Assembly: GCA_021234535.1 (NCBI GenBank)
Contig: SFZH01000008.1
Coordinates: forward strand, 23,724,739 to 23,788,738
Length of the DNA stretch: 64,000 nt
DNA from: Stichopus chloronotus
Taxonomy: Eukaryota > Echinodermata > Holothuroidea > Aspidochirotida > Stichopodidae
Reading direction: 5' to 3'
Below are positions 45,451 through 58,876 of the stretch, piece by piece. A program made the translations under genes and the position numbers. The stretch's first letter is position 1. Each line of letters starts with the position of its first letter. The notes below the pieces were generated by a model. It saw only the letters and a program-made list of their open reading frames with translations. It did no database searches and had not been told where the DNA came from.

Positions 45451-48400
45451 CCTAAAAAGTAACAGTGAATTAAATTTATGTTCCTGCGCACACCTCATCC
45501 CTCGATACATTTTCCAGTTCGGTCTGTGGGCTCATTTGACTAGTCGATCATTCACATTTGCCGCCCCCCCCCCCTTCCCAACCGTTGACTAAACCTGGCT
45601 ATGAGCCAGTGCTGGCTACATCATAAGTGCCATGGCAAATTTACTTTGCTTGGGGTATTATCAGAGAAATGTACAATCATCTCCAACCTAAGGAATCTGC
45701 ACCATGGTTTCCAGGAAGTGGACAAAACATGAAAAATGTCCTTTCTAGCAACGATCACTAATAGTATGTATAATTCTTGTCGGCCTAGAGAATATGAGAA
45801 GATAAGAGTTGATAAAAAGAGCAAATCAGTCCATTTGGTATCCTTCAGGCTTGCTGGGATTACCAGACACTATATACCCTTAAAAACCAAGTGACTTGCA
45901 TCTAGCAAAGAGTTAGCTTCATTCAGAATTTGCAGAGTAACTTCCTGAGATATAATCCGTTAGAATTGTGATTCTGTCTATTATCGTTTTTGAGATATGA
46001 CTTTTCAGATTTTGACGAAAATGCAAAACAGATGATGTAGGGCGTTGCGGCAGAGTATTTCTGTTGTTAGCCCTTTATATTTTATATCTTAATTACAGGG
46101 TTTCACATTGGTAAGTGATATCAATATTTCCAAAGAACGCAATACGTGCTTGCAAAATAAAATCCTCAGGGCATGTAAAATTCTCAGTTGTCCTTGAAAT
46201 AAAGGTTAAGTAAACAAAGGATAGCACAAGGCATATCAGGTAAATCCCTCCCTGGACGTCACAAATTTGCATATCATTTGGCTTATGTTTATTCATGATG
46301 AAATTTTACAAGAGAAATTTGTTCGTAAAATGGTCAATGTTAGATGGATTTTCATGAAAATTTAATTTCATTTTTTTAATGATAAATTCGATCAATACTC
46401 CAAAATGTGTCTTGCATGTCACATATACTTTAAGGAATGCAGTTTTGCGATAAATATACACAAATGAATGTATGACGTCTTCTTGAACATTGCAGTATTA
46501 AAAACAAGAGTGCGTAACCAGTTCGTATCTATCCTGGTAGACATCCTTTGCCCCGTTCTATAAAACAGTTAGGCACAGACTTCAATTAAGGTATTATGAT
46601 GATGTGATAAAGGTTTAAAGGCAGTGACGTCGTGCCCATTTGGGACCAGGGAGGCACAACCCCTACATCCCACAGGTACAGCAGAATGAATTTTCATCAT
46701 GTGATGGGTAGTTTTCGAAAAACTTTGTTTAAAATTACAATCAATTCAAATACAGTCACACTTCCTATCACGATTGTGATATGAACTGGAAAATAATCAC
46801 TTCGTTATGACACATATGGAAGTTTTGTCGTGGGTTCGGCTAGTTTCGAATTGTTCTCTAAGTTCCACCCCCTCCACTCCTTTTTCCTTCAAACAGACAC
46901 AGCAGCATGCGGGTGGGGCCGATCCAGTTGGGTTTCATAATCATAAAAGTCAACTAGCGTTCTGGATATTACTATTCTATTGAAAATATGCCCAACGGGA
47001 GAATGAACCAAATTCGTTCGTAGGCTAATTTAACATGAATTGAACTTCCTACACAGAATTAAACCGTAGGCCTACTAAAGTACAATTTCCAAATATATTA
47101 AGGAGACTTATTTTCCATCAAAGAAACTACCGACAATAATATTACTAGGATCTTATTTGAGGATAATAGGAAGGGTGATAGTCGTTCTTACGGTGGGGGG
47201 AGGAGGATTTTATCGAAAATGTTCTTTTACGCTCTGCTTAAGTGATGGTGAGGTTCCACTCAATCATTCCACAATCGCAGTTCCCTCCCAGTCCAACATC
47301 ATGAATGAACCATCTTAGATGAGACTTAGTATGGCATACCGTATTTCCGTATCTCAATGTAACTTTGCCAATGGTTTAGATGATCCTCCTTAATGTGCCA
47401 GGGCTTCCACACCAACATTTTGTGCCTGTGTGTGGGTGGGTGTATGTGTGTGTGTGTCTTTGTCAACTCCACTACGACGGTGGTAGAGAAATGTTAGCAC
47501 TAATCATTTCATGGTTTATAAAAGAAGGTTAGGGGTTGACCAATCACAGATGAGCTTTAATAAAGGGCAACTTTGCGTAGATCTGACAGAATAAGTATAC
47601 GATTGAATATACCGTATCAAGGTAGCAATAACCTACACTCACTCTCGTATGTCTTTTTTATGAAGGTCAATACTGCAATAGCGACAAAAAATTATCATTT
47701 TTAAAATAATTTATGTATAATTGTGTTAATTTTCAAAAGGTAAAATTTGTGAAAATGGAATTTATCCTACCACATTATACTCAGTAATAAACTTACCACA
47801 GATTGCACTATTTTGCATCTCAGTATTATTTAATTAAACAAAAATGCTAAAGGGTAGGTACCCCCCTAATTCCTTTCCTCATGCCAGAAAGGAAAATGGG
47901 TATACTTCACAAATTCAGACTCCCCACACATCCATCGATTCCTACCCAACCCACTCCCTGGTCACCACTTCTCACGGGTCCCTCAAAAAATTCATTTTGC
48001 CCACGATAATGTTTAAAAGGGTTGTTTTATAATCTCATATTCAGATCGTCCAGAGTCAATGAGGATTTGTTGTGAGTCAGTTAATTGAGGAGGAGAGAGC
48101 TGTAAGTCAATTCAAATAGTTTCTTCTTATTGAGTGGGCTGTAGGTAGGTAAAGCGTTAGGCAAATTTATATTTGTATTTTACTTTCTTTCCAAGTTAAC
48201 TCTCCAACCAACTGCTGTAAAAAGATTCTTGATTTAAAAAAGTTCGACTGGTATTAAATTTCTAGTAGAAAATATCGTATGTAAATCAAGAATAGTTTCA
48301 TATTCTTCAATTTGTTAAAAGCCAGTCACCCATCGCCCCAAACAAATCCACTTGTCCCAACCACTTATAATTCTAGTCCCTCCCAGGCTCCCACAGCCTG

Positions 48401-50069
48401 TCTTAAACTCCACCACATATGCAATCAAAACAATGGGTCCTGAGTATGCTGTGTAATATGCAACTATCAAAGTTGCTCTCAATTCAAGTGCAGAACCTTT
48501 TGAGAATTTTGTTTACTCCCCGCCAAAAATGTAACTTGCTGTGATGAGTGACTGCCTTTAATACATGGTTCAATGAGTGTTCTCCTATAGTGACGTCACA
48601 AGCAGATGAAGGAACGAAAGCAAGGCAAATGAGAAGTGTGGTAAAAAATTACGTCTTTATCTCAACCATGCAGAAGAGCATATATACACTAGTTTTGTAT
48701 TTTAAATGAATGCTATTGTTGTCTCAAAAAAAAAACTGAAGACGGCATTATGACGTAACCATGGAGGATACAAATTTAAAAGTGGTACTCCAAATGTTCA
48801 GATAGTAGTGACACCCATTTTAGCCAGTAGTCTTAAGCGCACCCCTCCCCCCCCCCCCCCCCGGTGCAAATGACAAGGCGAGATTACATATGTCGCTGTT
48901 CACAAAAAAAAAAAAAAACTTTCCAGTAATACAGGCTTTAAGTCTGCAAGGTCTTAGATTATTTATTAACTTTTACTGGGTATAGTTTAAAAAGCCATAA
49001 ACAACTCTCTACAACCGACAGGGTTGATAGATTCAAGTGTTGTAGTATTTGTCGTAACTATTTCGTTTTTATTGAATGTTCTCTTTTTCAAAGAAGTTTC
49101 AACCTCGAAAAAAAAAAGTTTAAAAACATGAGAGGGTAACACCATGTTTAAATAATTTCTCAAACATTCCATGAATACTGAACATATATCTTTATATGTA
49201 CACATATATGTTAAACTTATATTGTTTGTTTTATTTTCAGCTATGTCGACCGTATCTCCGGTAACTATGTAGAATATTTATTTAATGTAGGCCTATGTAG
49301 GGCATATATCGTATTCGATGCAAGAATAATATATGAGATAACATTTCGCAATCTTTTTTAGGGGGGGGGGAGGGAGGGAGGGAGGCTGGGCATGTTAAAG
49401 CAATAACGTGGTTGACGAAGTTCGGTCCGTTTAAGATACTGTAATGTGCTGGTCAGCATACAAGGTGTGACTAGCCCTTACACATCACGCACATAAGATT
49501 GACGTTAATGCATATTTACGACACATAATAATACAATACTAAATATACACTTAAAGACATCCGTACATGCAAAATTACAAAAATGGGATTTTCGAACCCC
49601 TTTTTTATCACCCACTCCCTTCATGTAAATGTAACTTTAAATAGGTTTTCAATTTTTTTTCAAAATGTGATGGGGGCACTTGCCTCATAAATCTCCCCAC
49701 CGTTGCGGTGGAACAAAAAATATCGGAAGAGGTGTTGAGTGACAACATGGATTATCTAAGTGGAGCGCCATTAAACAGCGAGGCGTGTAAAAGAGAAATT
49801 TTAACTTTTTGAACCCTCCAGATGCCGGAAAAAGCATTTCCTAAGTGTACTTGAGCTGCATGTCCCAGCCTTGAAAGCCAAAGTCTGCAATTCCTCAATT
49901 CATTTGGAAAAAGTTAGTCTATGAAAAATGGTTACATGTACCAGATGGTACAAGAATCATAATGACCTATACATCCGTTTTCATATTTGGTGTACCTTCA
50001 ATCAATTTTTGCATAGTAGCGATTTGTCTTTTTTGTCTTGCCATAATTGTCGATGATTTCATAAAAATG
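45451..50069. other. intergenic, no gene recognised
   Basis: AT-rich. It holds C tracts at 45564-45574 and 48847-48862, a TG microsatellite near 47430-47458 and a CRE palindrome at 48591-48598. No coding exon could be supported on either strand. Confidence 0.5.
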
Positions 50070-50660
50070 TGGAGCTACGAGGTAGTTTTGTATCGATAAC
50101 TTTTGCGAATAGTAGCCGCCTTGTTAAAAAGATGCGTGGTATACAATGAAGTTTTTTATAGGACGATGAAAGCATGAGACGCATAGTAGCTCCCCTGGGA
50201 TAGGGTGTAATGGCAGGGGGTGCCATCCTCCACAATTGAGAAAATGTTCCACTATACTTAGTAACCCTAGACGCAATCTGGTGCAATATTTGGCGTCCTT
50301 TGAAGTCATATTATCATATAAAAGATACTTTGATATGACTTGCTCTCTGGGACTCTAGTTTTTTTTTAACTTACTTTGCTTCAACAGACGAACTATTAAC
50401 AAAGGAGAGCTACTTCTCGTACAGTTAACTTTGTAAACGATAGCCTTCTTGAACAGAGGAAAAAAAGGGAATACTGTCATGCAATAGTATTTTGATTGGT
50501 GGGGACAAACATGAGATGAGCGAGCCTGGGAGAGGATTGTAAGGGAATTGGTGTCTCCATCCTCTTCTTGAATGTTTTGTCACCCACTAGGTGAGTTTAG
50601 ATGCACTCTATTGCAATGATTGGCGTCTTTAGAAGTGATAAATGAAGAAGTGATAATGAA
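50070..50660. repeat. degenerate tandem duplication, period about 331 bp
   Basis: The segment around 50190-50310 (CCTGGGATAGG, GCCATCCTCC, GCAATATTTGGCGTCCTTTG) recurs around 50522-50640 (CCTGGGAGAGG, CTCCATCCTC, GCAATGATTGGCGTCTTTAG). It is heavily diverged and non-coding. Confidence 0.55.
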
Positions 50661-52838
50661 GACTGAGAAATGAAAAATTAAACTGGTGTTTCAGACTTTT
50701 GAGAAATTTTTCAATTGCCAGGTTATCTTGGGGATAATCTGGTGTGATATTATCCTTATACTGAATGTTTCAATCTTTTAAATATAGAGAACTTGACAGA
50801 GATGCGTTGCACCATGTAATGCTTGTAATATGAACAAAGATTTAATAGCGTCGTAATAAGGATGACGATGCTGTTACAACGATTTCATCAGTGTTATATT
50901 CAATCCAGTTTTGTTGTTGTTGTTGTTGTAGCACTCTAATTACAATGCTTCGATTTATTTTATTTTATTTTTTTTTTTGGGGGGGTGGGATTTCCCTGGG
51001 TATAGATACTAGACTTACTTGACACATCACAGCATTTTAATAGGTTAACTCTATGCATATGTATATGGTGTTCTAGGTGTATCATGAACGGTTTAAGATT
51101 TATCTACAAGACAGATAAAATTATTTTCACTACATTTATTCTTCATCTTATCTAACTCTGTGTAATATTTGTTCAATACTGGGACCACTACTTTCGCATT
51201 TCGTATTGTACATATCAATAATATCTACCGATATACATCCTCTGAAAAATTCAGCTTCATCTTATTTCTATTTGACACTACTGCTTTTCTTCAAATGGCA
51301 AGTTACAAGATAAACTTGTCACCATCGATATTACTTATGATTTTTCTATCTATCTGAATGGTTGAGATCTTACAGGGCTTCTCATGAAAATATGAATACA
51401 AAATTTTTATTTTTTATGCAAAATTAAGGAAAAAAGTAATATAAGATGGACATCAAATTATAGGTTCAAATTATGCAAATGTTCTACGAATACCAATCGA
51501 TCGACATTGTAAAGAACATACACTTTTTAAACAAAAAAGTGTCCTGATCAAATGTGATTATAAAGAGATTTTGATATTTCTCACGCAACTTCATAGTAAT
51601 ACTTTTATACTCTTATATAATACTCGCTTATTCTTCAATATGTTTACTGTAGTTTTTTACTCTTTGGTAATACCAAAGCAACATTCATTGCTCAACGATA
51701 TGTACAAGATTCAAATGAGATCGGCTCGAAACAGATATATAATCCACCACGTAGGACCCCCAGTGATTCTCCATGCCGAGGTTTGAGTTTGTATACTTTC
51801 AATTTTTAATCTGTCATTGTAGGCTATACTGCTCGCACTTTTGTCTGCAAATCTCGCTGTGAAGTACTTCTTTCACCATTTCACAACTGTAACTCAAATT
51901 ACCACAACTTTATTACTAAATCAAGCACGTTATTAAATCCACCACACACAGAACTAGTCTTGCTTATTCTGAAGTAAGGTCCACAGGTATGTGCTTTTAA
52001 AGCTCGCAAAGTCAAGATGTTAAATCCTTTCCAAGGATTCACATATTTACTACCCCCCCCCAAAAAAAAAAAAAATCTGTAAAAATTATTCTTATTTAAA
52101 AATTGAATGTCATTTACACTTCTGTAACATTCTGTTCTGATTGGTATTCTAACACGTGTCATTCTTCTGTTTTTTCTTTGTTTTTCTCTATTATTTTGTT
52201 TTCTATCTTACAAAAGAAACCAAACTAAAAGAATTATTGGTCATTTCTGGTTTCTCGATGGCAGTTAACATTTGCTACGTTCTGCTGTAAATTTTTTGCT
52301 CACTTGTAATGAGGTCTGTTCTATCATATGTAATATTATAATTTTGAAATGGAATATAGAAAAAAATTCCAACGTCACACATATTGCAATATACCTTAGT
52401 TTTATCGTGAGTTTTTTGTCAATTATTAATGACTAGCTTACATCAATAACATTTTAAGCCTGGTGCTTTCGTTGAGGTTTTTGCTTGGGTGCATCTTTTG
52501 TTAATGCATTAGACAACACACCAAATTAAAGAGATAAAGCTATTTCAAAATCTCATCTGCATTATTTTGAACATAATGTTCTCATAGTTGCTTTGTTTAT
52601 TAAACATTAATTTTTTTTAGAAAAAGATACGATGATGTTTTAAGAAACATTAGCGTCAGACGTAAATTAAATATGATTTCATGTTGGATTTTTGAAGTAG
52701 TGTTTTTCCCTTCTTGTATTGCATGTATTTATATGTACTTGTTGATCATCATAGTGTCTTCAGTTCTTGACGGGAAGATCGGTGCGATGCATTTAACATA
52801 ATGGCTTACAAAGTAACAATGTACACCATTATACTAAC
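50661..52838. other. intergenic, no gene recognised
   Basis: Strongly AT-rich, with a GTT microsatellite near 50912-50929 and poly-T/poly-G near 50970-50986. No exon recognised. Confidence 0.5.
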
Positions 52839-53378
52839 CAGGGAACCCTGCGGCCCGGGGGACGCATGCTGCAAGCCAGCCATTCTTTTGTGGTCCACGA
52901 GATATCTCAAGAAAAAAATATATCAGTGCCAGATGGCTCATTGAATGATGCCTATAGGGGTATATTTCACCATTACTTATCAACAATACTAGACCTTCAT
53001 TGTTTTAGTGAATTTAGATTTAGACTTGCTTCAAAGTCCTCAGAATTAAAGGTTTTAAATCAGCAGCCGGTCATTGGTCAAGTGCAGTCCCGACAATATT
53101 TTCTTCCTCATATCTGGTCCGTTCAATCAAAAAGGATGCCAACACCTGGTTTACACGGAATAAATACAGGTTTCAACTTCACACGACAAATCAAGGAAGG
53201 ACAAGTACGTATATATATAACACACACTGCTCCCCAGTTGACTGCTATATTTTGTCGTCGCGCAGTGCAGTGTTTTCGTGTTGGTATTCGAAATTATCTT
53301 GCTTCTTCAAATAGTCAACAAACGTTTTTTATCTTTCCTTTTCTTATAATCGATTTTGAACGGCCTTGCTATTCCCTG
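52839..53378. mobile_element. possible 540-bp hAT-like non-autonomous element containing a 171-codon ORF
   Basis: The left end CAGGGAACCCTGCGGCCCGG resembles hAT termini of the CAGGGG...GCGGCCC type. The right end, reverse-complemented, is CAGGGAATAGCAAGGCCGTT. A clear 8-bp target duplication is not visible. An open frame of 171 codons (52866-53381, plus strand) begins inside the left terminus. I do not recognise its product, and it is probably fortuitous. Confidence 0.38.
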
Positions 53379-56300
53379 TAACTTTCTAAAAGTGTTTCAA
53401 AACATTTACTGTTTTGTACATCCTGTACTTGTACCTTTTGTGGTCACTTAAAGAGAGGTAATTCGACTAAATTGTAATTTAGTAATTCCAGTGATCCAAC
53501 TCCAATCAGTTCTAAACTTCTAAACTGACAGGGAGTATTAAAAGCTGATCATTGAAAATCTTATCATTATCAAAACCTGCATGACAGAAAAATTTCTTCA
53601 CATGCATTGACCTAAAAAGTCTTTATTTCGGTTTTAAAAAAGTGGTCAATACGTAAACTGTTAAATAATTGAGTGGATTTCCAAAAGACTGCTAGGTCCT
53701 CATTTAGTGGAAATTGAGGTAGACGTAGCAAAAAATAGTTCAAAGTGAAGATGTGTGTGGTCAATACTTGCATAGTATCTACCGTAATTGCATTAAATTA
53801 AATCTGCAAATTTTAGTTTTAGTTTGTACACCATTTGAACACTAAATTTCATGAATTTAAAAAATCAGCGATATTTGCTGCAATAAATCTGCATTAGTAA
53901 AGTTTATATACATTCTATAAACAAGAAGGTATTTTGTTTTTACAATAAGTCGAAATGTTGTCATTAAACTTTTCATTGTGACTATCTTTTCAGTAGACAA
54001 TATGAACAATATTATATAATATGAACAATGAAGCTAAACATCTAGATGTCAAACAGACTAAATAAATTAAAATATGTTCTAAGTAAACTGACTGAAACAT
54101 AAAAAACGGCAAAAAATACTTGCTTTTTGTATTAAGAGGAATAATTTAGTGCATGATATAGTTTTCTTTCTAAACCAGCTACAAATAGTACCTTTATTAC
54201 CGTTTAGATTCTTTATAAATTGAGTAAAAGTTTATGAATAAAATTGTGTAACATTTTACAATTTTATGATGTGTTTTTACTTGTTTGTTATGTTGCATGT
54301 CACAGTATTGGCCTGCATGGAAGATTTCCTTATTTTGCCATAATGTCTTATACATACACACGAAGAATCAGTACAAAATACAAGGTTGAAAATTATAATA
54401 TCTGCAGTGTTGGTGATAAAATAATTTGCTAGACAATGACACATAGATTACGTAATTTATTTACGATTCTCGTTAATTAAGAAGAAGCCTGCCATGAATG
54501 ACCAACGTCCTGTTAACGTTGCAATACCTTAATTATAAAGAAATAATACATTGCTGTTGTTATTTGGTCTTTAAGACTCATAAGGCGATTAATTAAAGTT
54601 GAAAACTATGTTATGATGTTTGGGATTATTATTATTACGTGTTTTTTATTAATGTAAAATTGATTTTTACCATTAAATGGATCGGATTTATATTCTCTAG
54701 AGTTATAAATTATTTGTTGTATTTTGTAGGGGAGGGCGGCTCATGATCAGGATGGCAATAAGTGGGATGGTTTTTTTGTTTTTTTCTTTGTGTCTATATT
54801 TGCCATAAATTTCAACTGCAGCTATTTAGGAGTTGGACACAAAACAAATTCCGCATTGTGTAAAATATGCACATTTAGGTCATTTTAACTTGCTAGCAAC
54901 AAACAAGAAATCAAGAGAATCATTATAAAGTGTAAACTAGCCTAACTTTTAACGGATAAATTTCTTGACGCACGAAAATACCGAATCTTGCATTTTTCTT
55001 TAAAATTATTTATCAACTGTCATTTACGAATATTCACACAGATGTAACTTGATATATGCGAGCCAACTTTGTTCATGCAGGAATACACCACTTAAATCAC
55101 TTGCAAAGAATAGGATTTACTGAGTGTACATAAAATATTGTTTGAATTTTATTTTGTCCAAAGTTAATGTAATTTCCCACCAGTTACCAAAGATGTCAAA
55201 GGAATTTGAAATATCAACCTTCGCTCAGCTGAAAATTTAATCAACATGAATGTGTTGCAACTTCGACAGTTGTTGCACAGGATGTCCTAGAGAACACGTA
55301 AAAAATAGTCATTTGTTATTCTACACTTTTGATAATACCTAAAAGCGAGTCTATTTATCATTTTATGAGCTAGCTATCTTGACATTGCTTATGGAATTCA
55401 AAAGGAAGTAAAATAATGTTTATTAAAATTAGAGATAGAGATATTGCTTTCTAGCCGAAATGAAAAATACAAATGACTAGTTGTTGTATTGAACTGTCAT
55501 ATTCAAAACACTGTTAACAAATACCCAAATGATGTGTGGTTCAGAAACATGGATAAGGTATAATTAGTTTATGAAAAACTCACCTAGCGACAGTTTCCAG
55601 CCAAACATTTGATGACTTCTGCTTGATGTGAATATGCTTCTCAGTTAAGATGCTGCGTTTCAGTCAATGGTAATCTTTGAAAGATGTAGAAAATGGAGCT
55701 AAGCTCCAGCGTTTGCAACTGCTCTCTTCACAATTCAATCATCACCATATTGTGCACCCAGTTTTCTTATCTTCTGTGGAGTGTCGGAATTGTCAATGCG
55801 TTGTGTAACAACACTTGACCTTATTTTATCACATTCTACTTAGTCTATAAATCAGCCGCTTTTGGCTTATCACTACTTCATTGGTTGTTCAGCAACAGAA
55901 ATTTCGCCTCAGCTGATTTTTTTCAGTCTATTCACAATGGTTTCTTTTTATCGTAGTAATGTTAAACATGACCGGGACATCTTTCTTCCCGACCTTTCTC
56001 AGCGACCATTTTGAGCGTTTGTTTCCAAATAATCGTTGCGAAATGTTTAATATTACACAGAACATTAATTCTTTTATGGTACGGCGACGTTTAAAATGAT
56101 ACAGCTGTCGTTACTTCTGGTTGGTTTCTTTTAGTCTGTTAAATTGAAATTATAGTCATTCGTAGAATCGGGACTCAGCAATATAGACAACAAGTCTCGT
56201 TGGATAAAAAGAAAAGATTAATAATGTCATTTTATTGTTTCAACATGATTTGATTTGTGGAGAATAAACTTTCCTCTGGCAGAAGAAATACCACACTGTT

Positions 56301-57378
56301 CAACTGTTGTTAGTGACGTAATTTTTAACCTGAAAAATGTATGCAAGTTGTGACAAGAGACACACATTGTCTTCACAGATGAGCAAAGATATCATCAACA
56401 TGTCCTTAAGAATCTAATGAAGACCACATGGTGTGAGGTCATTTGGGTTCACATAGTCCCTTAAAAACCGTGAACGAAGATTATTTACTTTACACAATCC
56501 ATCAACAGGTTATTTCTCGAAAACAAATCATTTGAAATTTATGTTATGTCACGAACACATCATGAGCGATTTTAAACAAAATAAGACGAACCACGTGACT
56601 GCTTGCCATACAATTCAGCCAATACTGAGATTTGGAAGCATTGTTCAGGAGGACTTCTTAGTCCAGTTTACAAGAACTGATGCCTTAAATAATAAAAATA
56701 AAAAATAAACCTAGGCATACACGAACAGACTGTTACTTGTGTCATTGCAATTAAAAATAAAACTTTTCTTATTTTGCAAGGAACGAGCGATCTATGGCAA
56801 ATACATTCCCTTTGGTTAACATACCTTTATTTGTCTCCACGAAGTCTTAACTTTTATTTGAGAACTTATGATGTTACTGCAACTAATTTCTGAGGTAGAT
56901 CTTTTTGTTTTCCCATTAGGAGGGTCACCGGTACATGAAAGGTCAAACATCTTTACAACACAGATCACCATATCCATCCTCTCCAGCGTCATCCCGATTA
57001 CCTTCTCATCGTTACATCATAAAAACTACCTTCCACCAAACACAATTATCCAAATATTATTTACCCGAACTATTCACTCTTTTCGTAGCAAATTCAATCA
57101 GACTATATAACAGGATCATACATGCAAAGAAATAGTTTGATGTATATGTTGTGTCATTCCTTCAATGAAAGTAATATATCAATCCAACAAACGTCAAAAT
57201 GTTTGATACGACTTCATTATAGTTAGAATTTGACCATAAATGACAATTGTTTTGAATTCTAACATACAGTTGGAGCTTTATGCTACCTTTACATTAAATG
57301 CATTGATTCGACATTCAACGGGTATCAAAAGAGTTGCATGCTGTAAAAAACAGAGTTTGAACTGGGTCCAAAATTCGT
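53379..57378. other. intergenic, no gene recognised
   Basis: About 4 kb of AT-rich DNA. Short frames near 56870-57135 have a weak resemblance to a LINE C-terminal tail (SIRLYNRI) but not enough to call. Confidence 0.5.
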
Positions 57379-57425
57379 ACCAGGGATTCCCACAGTCTGT
57401 GGCTGGTCGGGCCCCCTGGTGCCCG
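57379..57425. mobile_element. possible hAT-like terminus remnant
   Basis: The sequence CAGGGATTCCCACAGTCTGT then GGCTGGTCGGGCCCCC resembles hAT ends of the CAGGGGTTCCCAAACT...GGGCCCCC type. No partner end was found. Confidence 0.35.
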
Positions 57426-58801
57426 AAAATATAACTGCTGTTAGAGTATGAGTTCATTTTACACATTAAATTTTACTTTTGCATTTTTATATAACATCAT
57501 GTATCTGTACCGTCATGGCGAGGAACTATTACGAAAAAAAAAAATCAAGTTTTTTTTCTTTTTTTTTTCACTTCTTCAATGTACATTCGTCAGCTCGTAA
57601 TACGTTGGACTCGGTTTAGCACTTTTAGAACAGGATCCTTGCCCTCCTCTTCAGCTGGTCAGTGTAATCACTTTAAAGAAAGATTCCTAAGTACATTCCT
57701 TATCTTAAAAATGGCTTCTCAGAGTTTCCGTTGTTCGTTTCACTTTTTATTTTTCTTTTCTTTTTTCTTTGACTATATCAGTTGTCCCATACGGTGAGAG
57801 TGACAACTTTCCAGGAGAAAAATAAACGCTTCTGATTTCAAAATATTTTCTAACACAGGGGAAGTTGAAGTAACAACAAAACTCCAGAGTGGCTCGTATT
57901 ATTCCCAAAACATTCGACTCCGATACCGTTCTACTAGTCGGCGTAATGCAAAATTCAACCTTTAAAGTTAAAGCACTTTAAACAATTTGTTTACTAATGT
58001 TAGTAACTTGTTGTTAAATGTGTCTCTAATACAGACCATTCCACACGAGGCTTACCTGATTTCAGTCACATCTTCAGTTTTTCCTCTTTTCATTGCTCAG
58101 ATTTCAATGTGCCCTCTTTATTTCTTCAGATTTATTTTCCTCTATGCCAATCAAACTTGTAGCTTGACATAGTCGACCGAAACAAATCTTGGTTATTTTA
58201 AATGATAGACTAGTTAAGCAAGAAAGTATAAACATTACCTTTATTTGTCTAAAGTTTAGTATTTCTTTTAATTGCACCATTCGGGTAACTTGGGAAGACA
58301 AACAGAATTCAAGTGATAAATTTCACCGTATAATTTCAAATTCTTACAAAATAACCACAAAACAAGTGTGAAATGTACTTGGTACTTTTTCAACCTTTTC
58401 GAACATCGACTAAATTAGGTTTCTGTAATCCTCAAAAGACTATTGTGTCTCACCTCAATTGTTCTCCCTCCTTCTTCAACCACCTCCACCAGCCCACCCC
58501 CTCCCCCCCCCCCCCCCCCCCCGCTCAGCGAAAGTCAATCCTGCCATTGTTTTATCGGACATTTTTCCTTGCATCTTGGAGTTATCAGAGACTCTGCTTG
58601 CCTAGGGTGGACTAAATGCAAAATGGCGCTCCGTATCATGCTACTGAATTGAATATAGCTCAAAGGAATTCCTATATTTTGAGTAATGATCGAAGTTGTT
58701 TGATCTTCATGATGAAAATTTATTGTAGCGGAACTCCACCTTGACGTGGGGGTGTATCCATGCCCTAGGAGCCGATGCAACTGGTTCAGTGAGTGAAACA
58801 C
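57426..58801. other. intergenic, no gene recognised
   Basis: AT-rich, with a 20-base C tract at 58503-58522. No exon recognised. Confidence 0.5.
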
Positions 58802-58876
58802 ATTCACTTTCGGACATCACACAAGGAGGCCGGGGATTACATTTGGCCCGCGGACCATAGGTTGCACATCCCTGAT
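58802..58876 (-). mobile_element. possible hAT-like terminus remnant
   Basis: In minus sense CAGGGATGTGCAACCTATGG then TCCGCGGGCC matches the common hAT terminal style CAGGGGTGTGCAACC...GCGGGCC. Only one end is identified. Confidence 0.45.

Noticed and set aside
56935..57135. Possible LINE ORF2 C-terminal tail (SIRLYNRI)
   Set aside because: Only a few residues resemble the usual tail and no upstream reverse transcriptase was found nearby.
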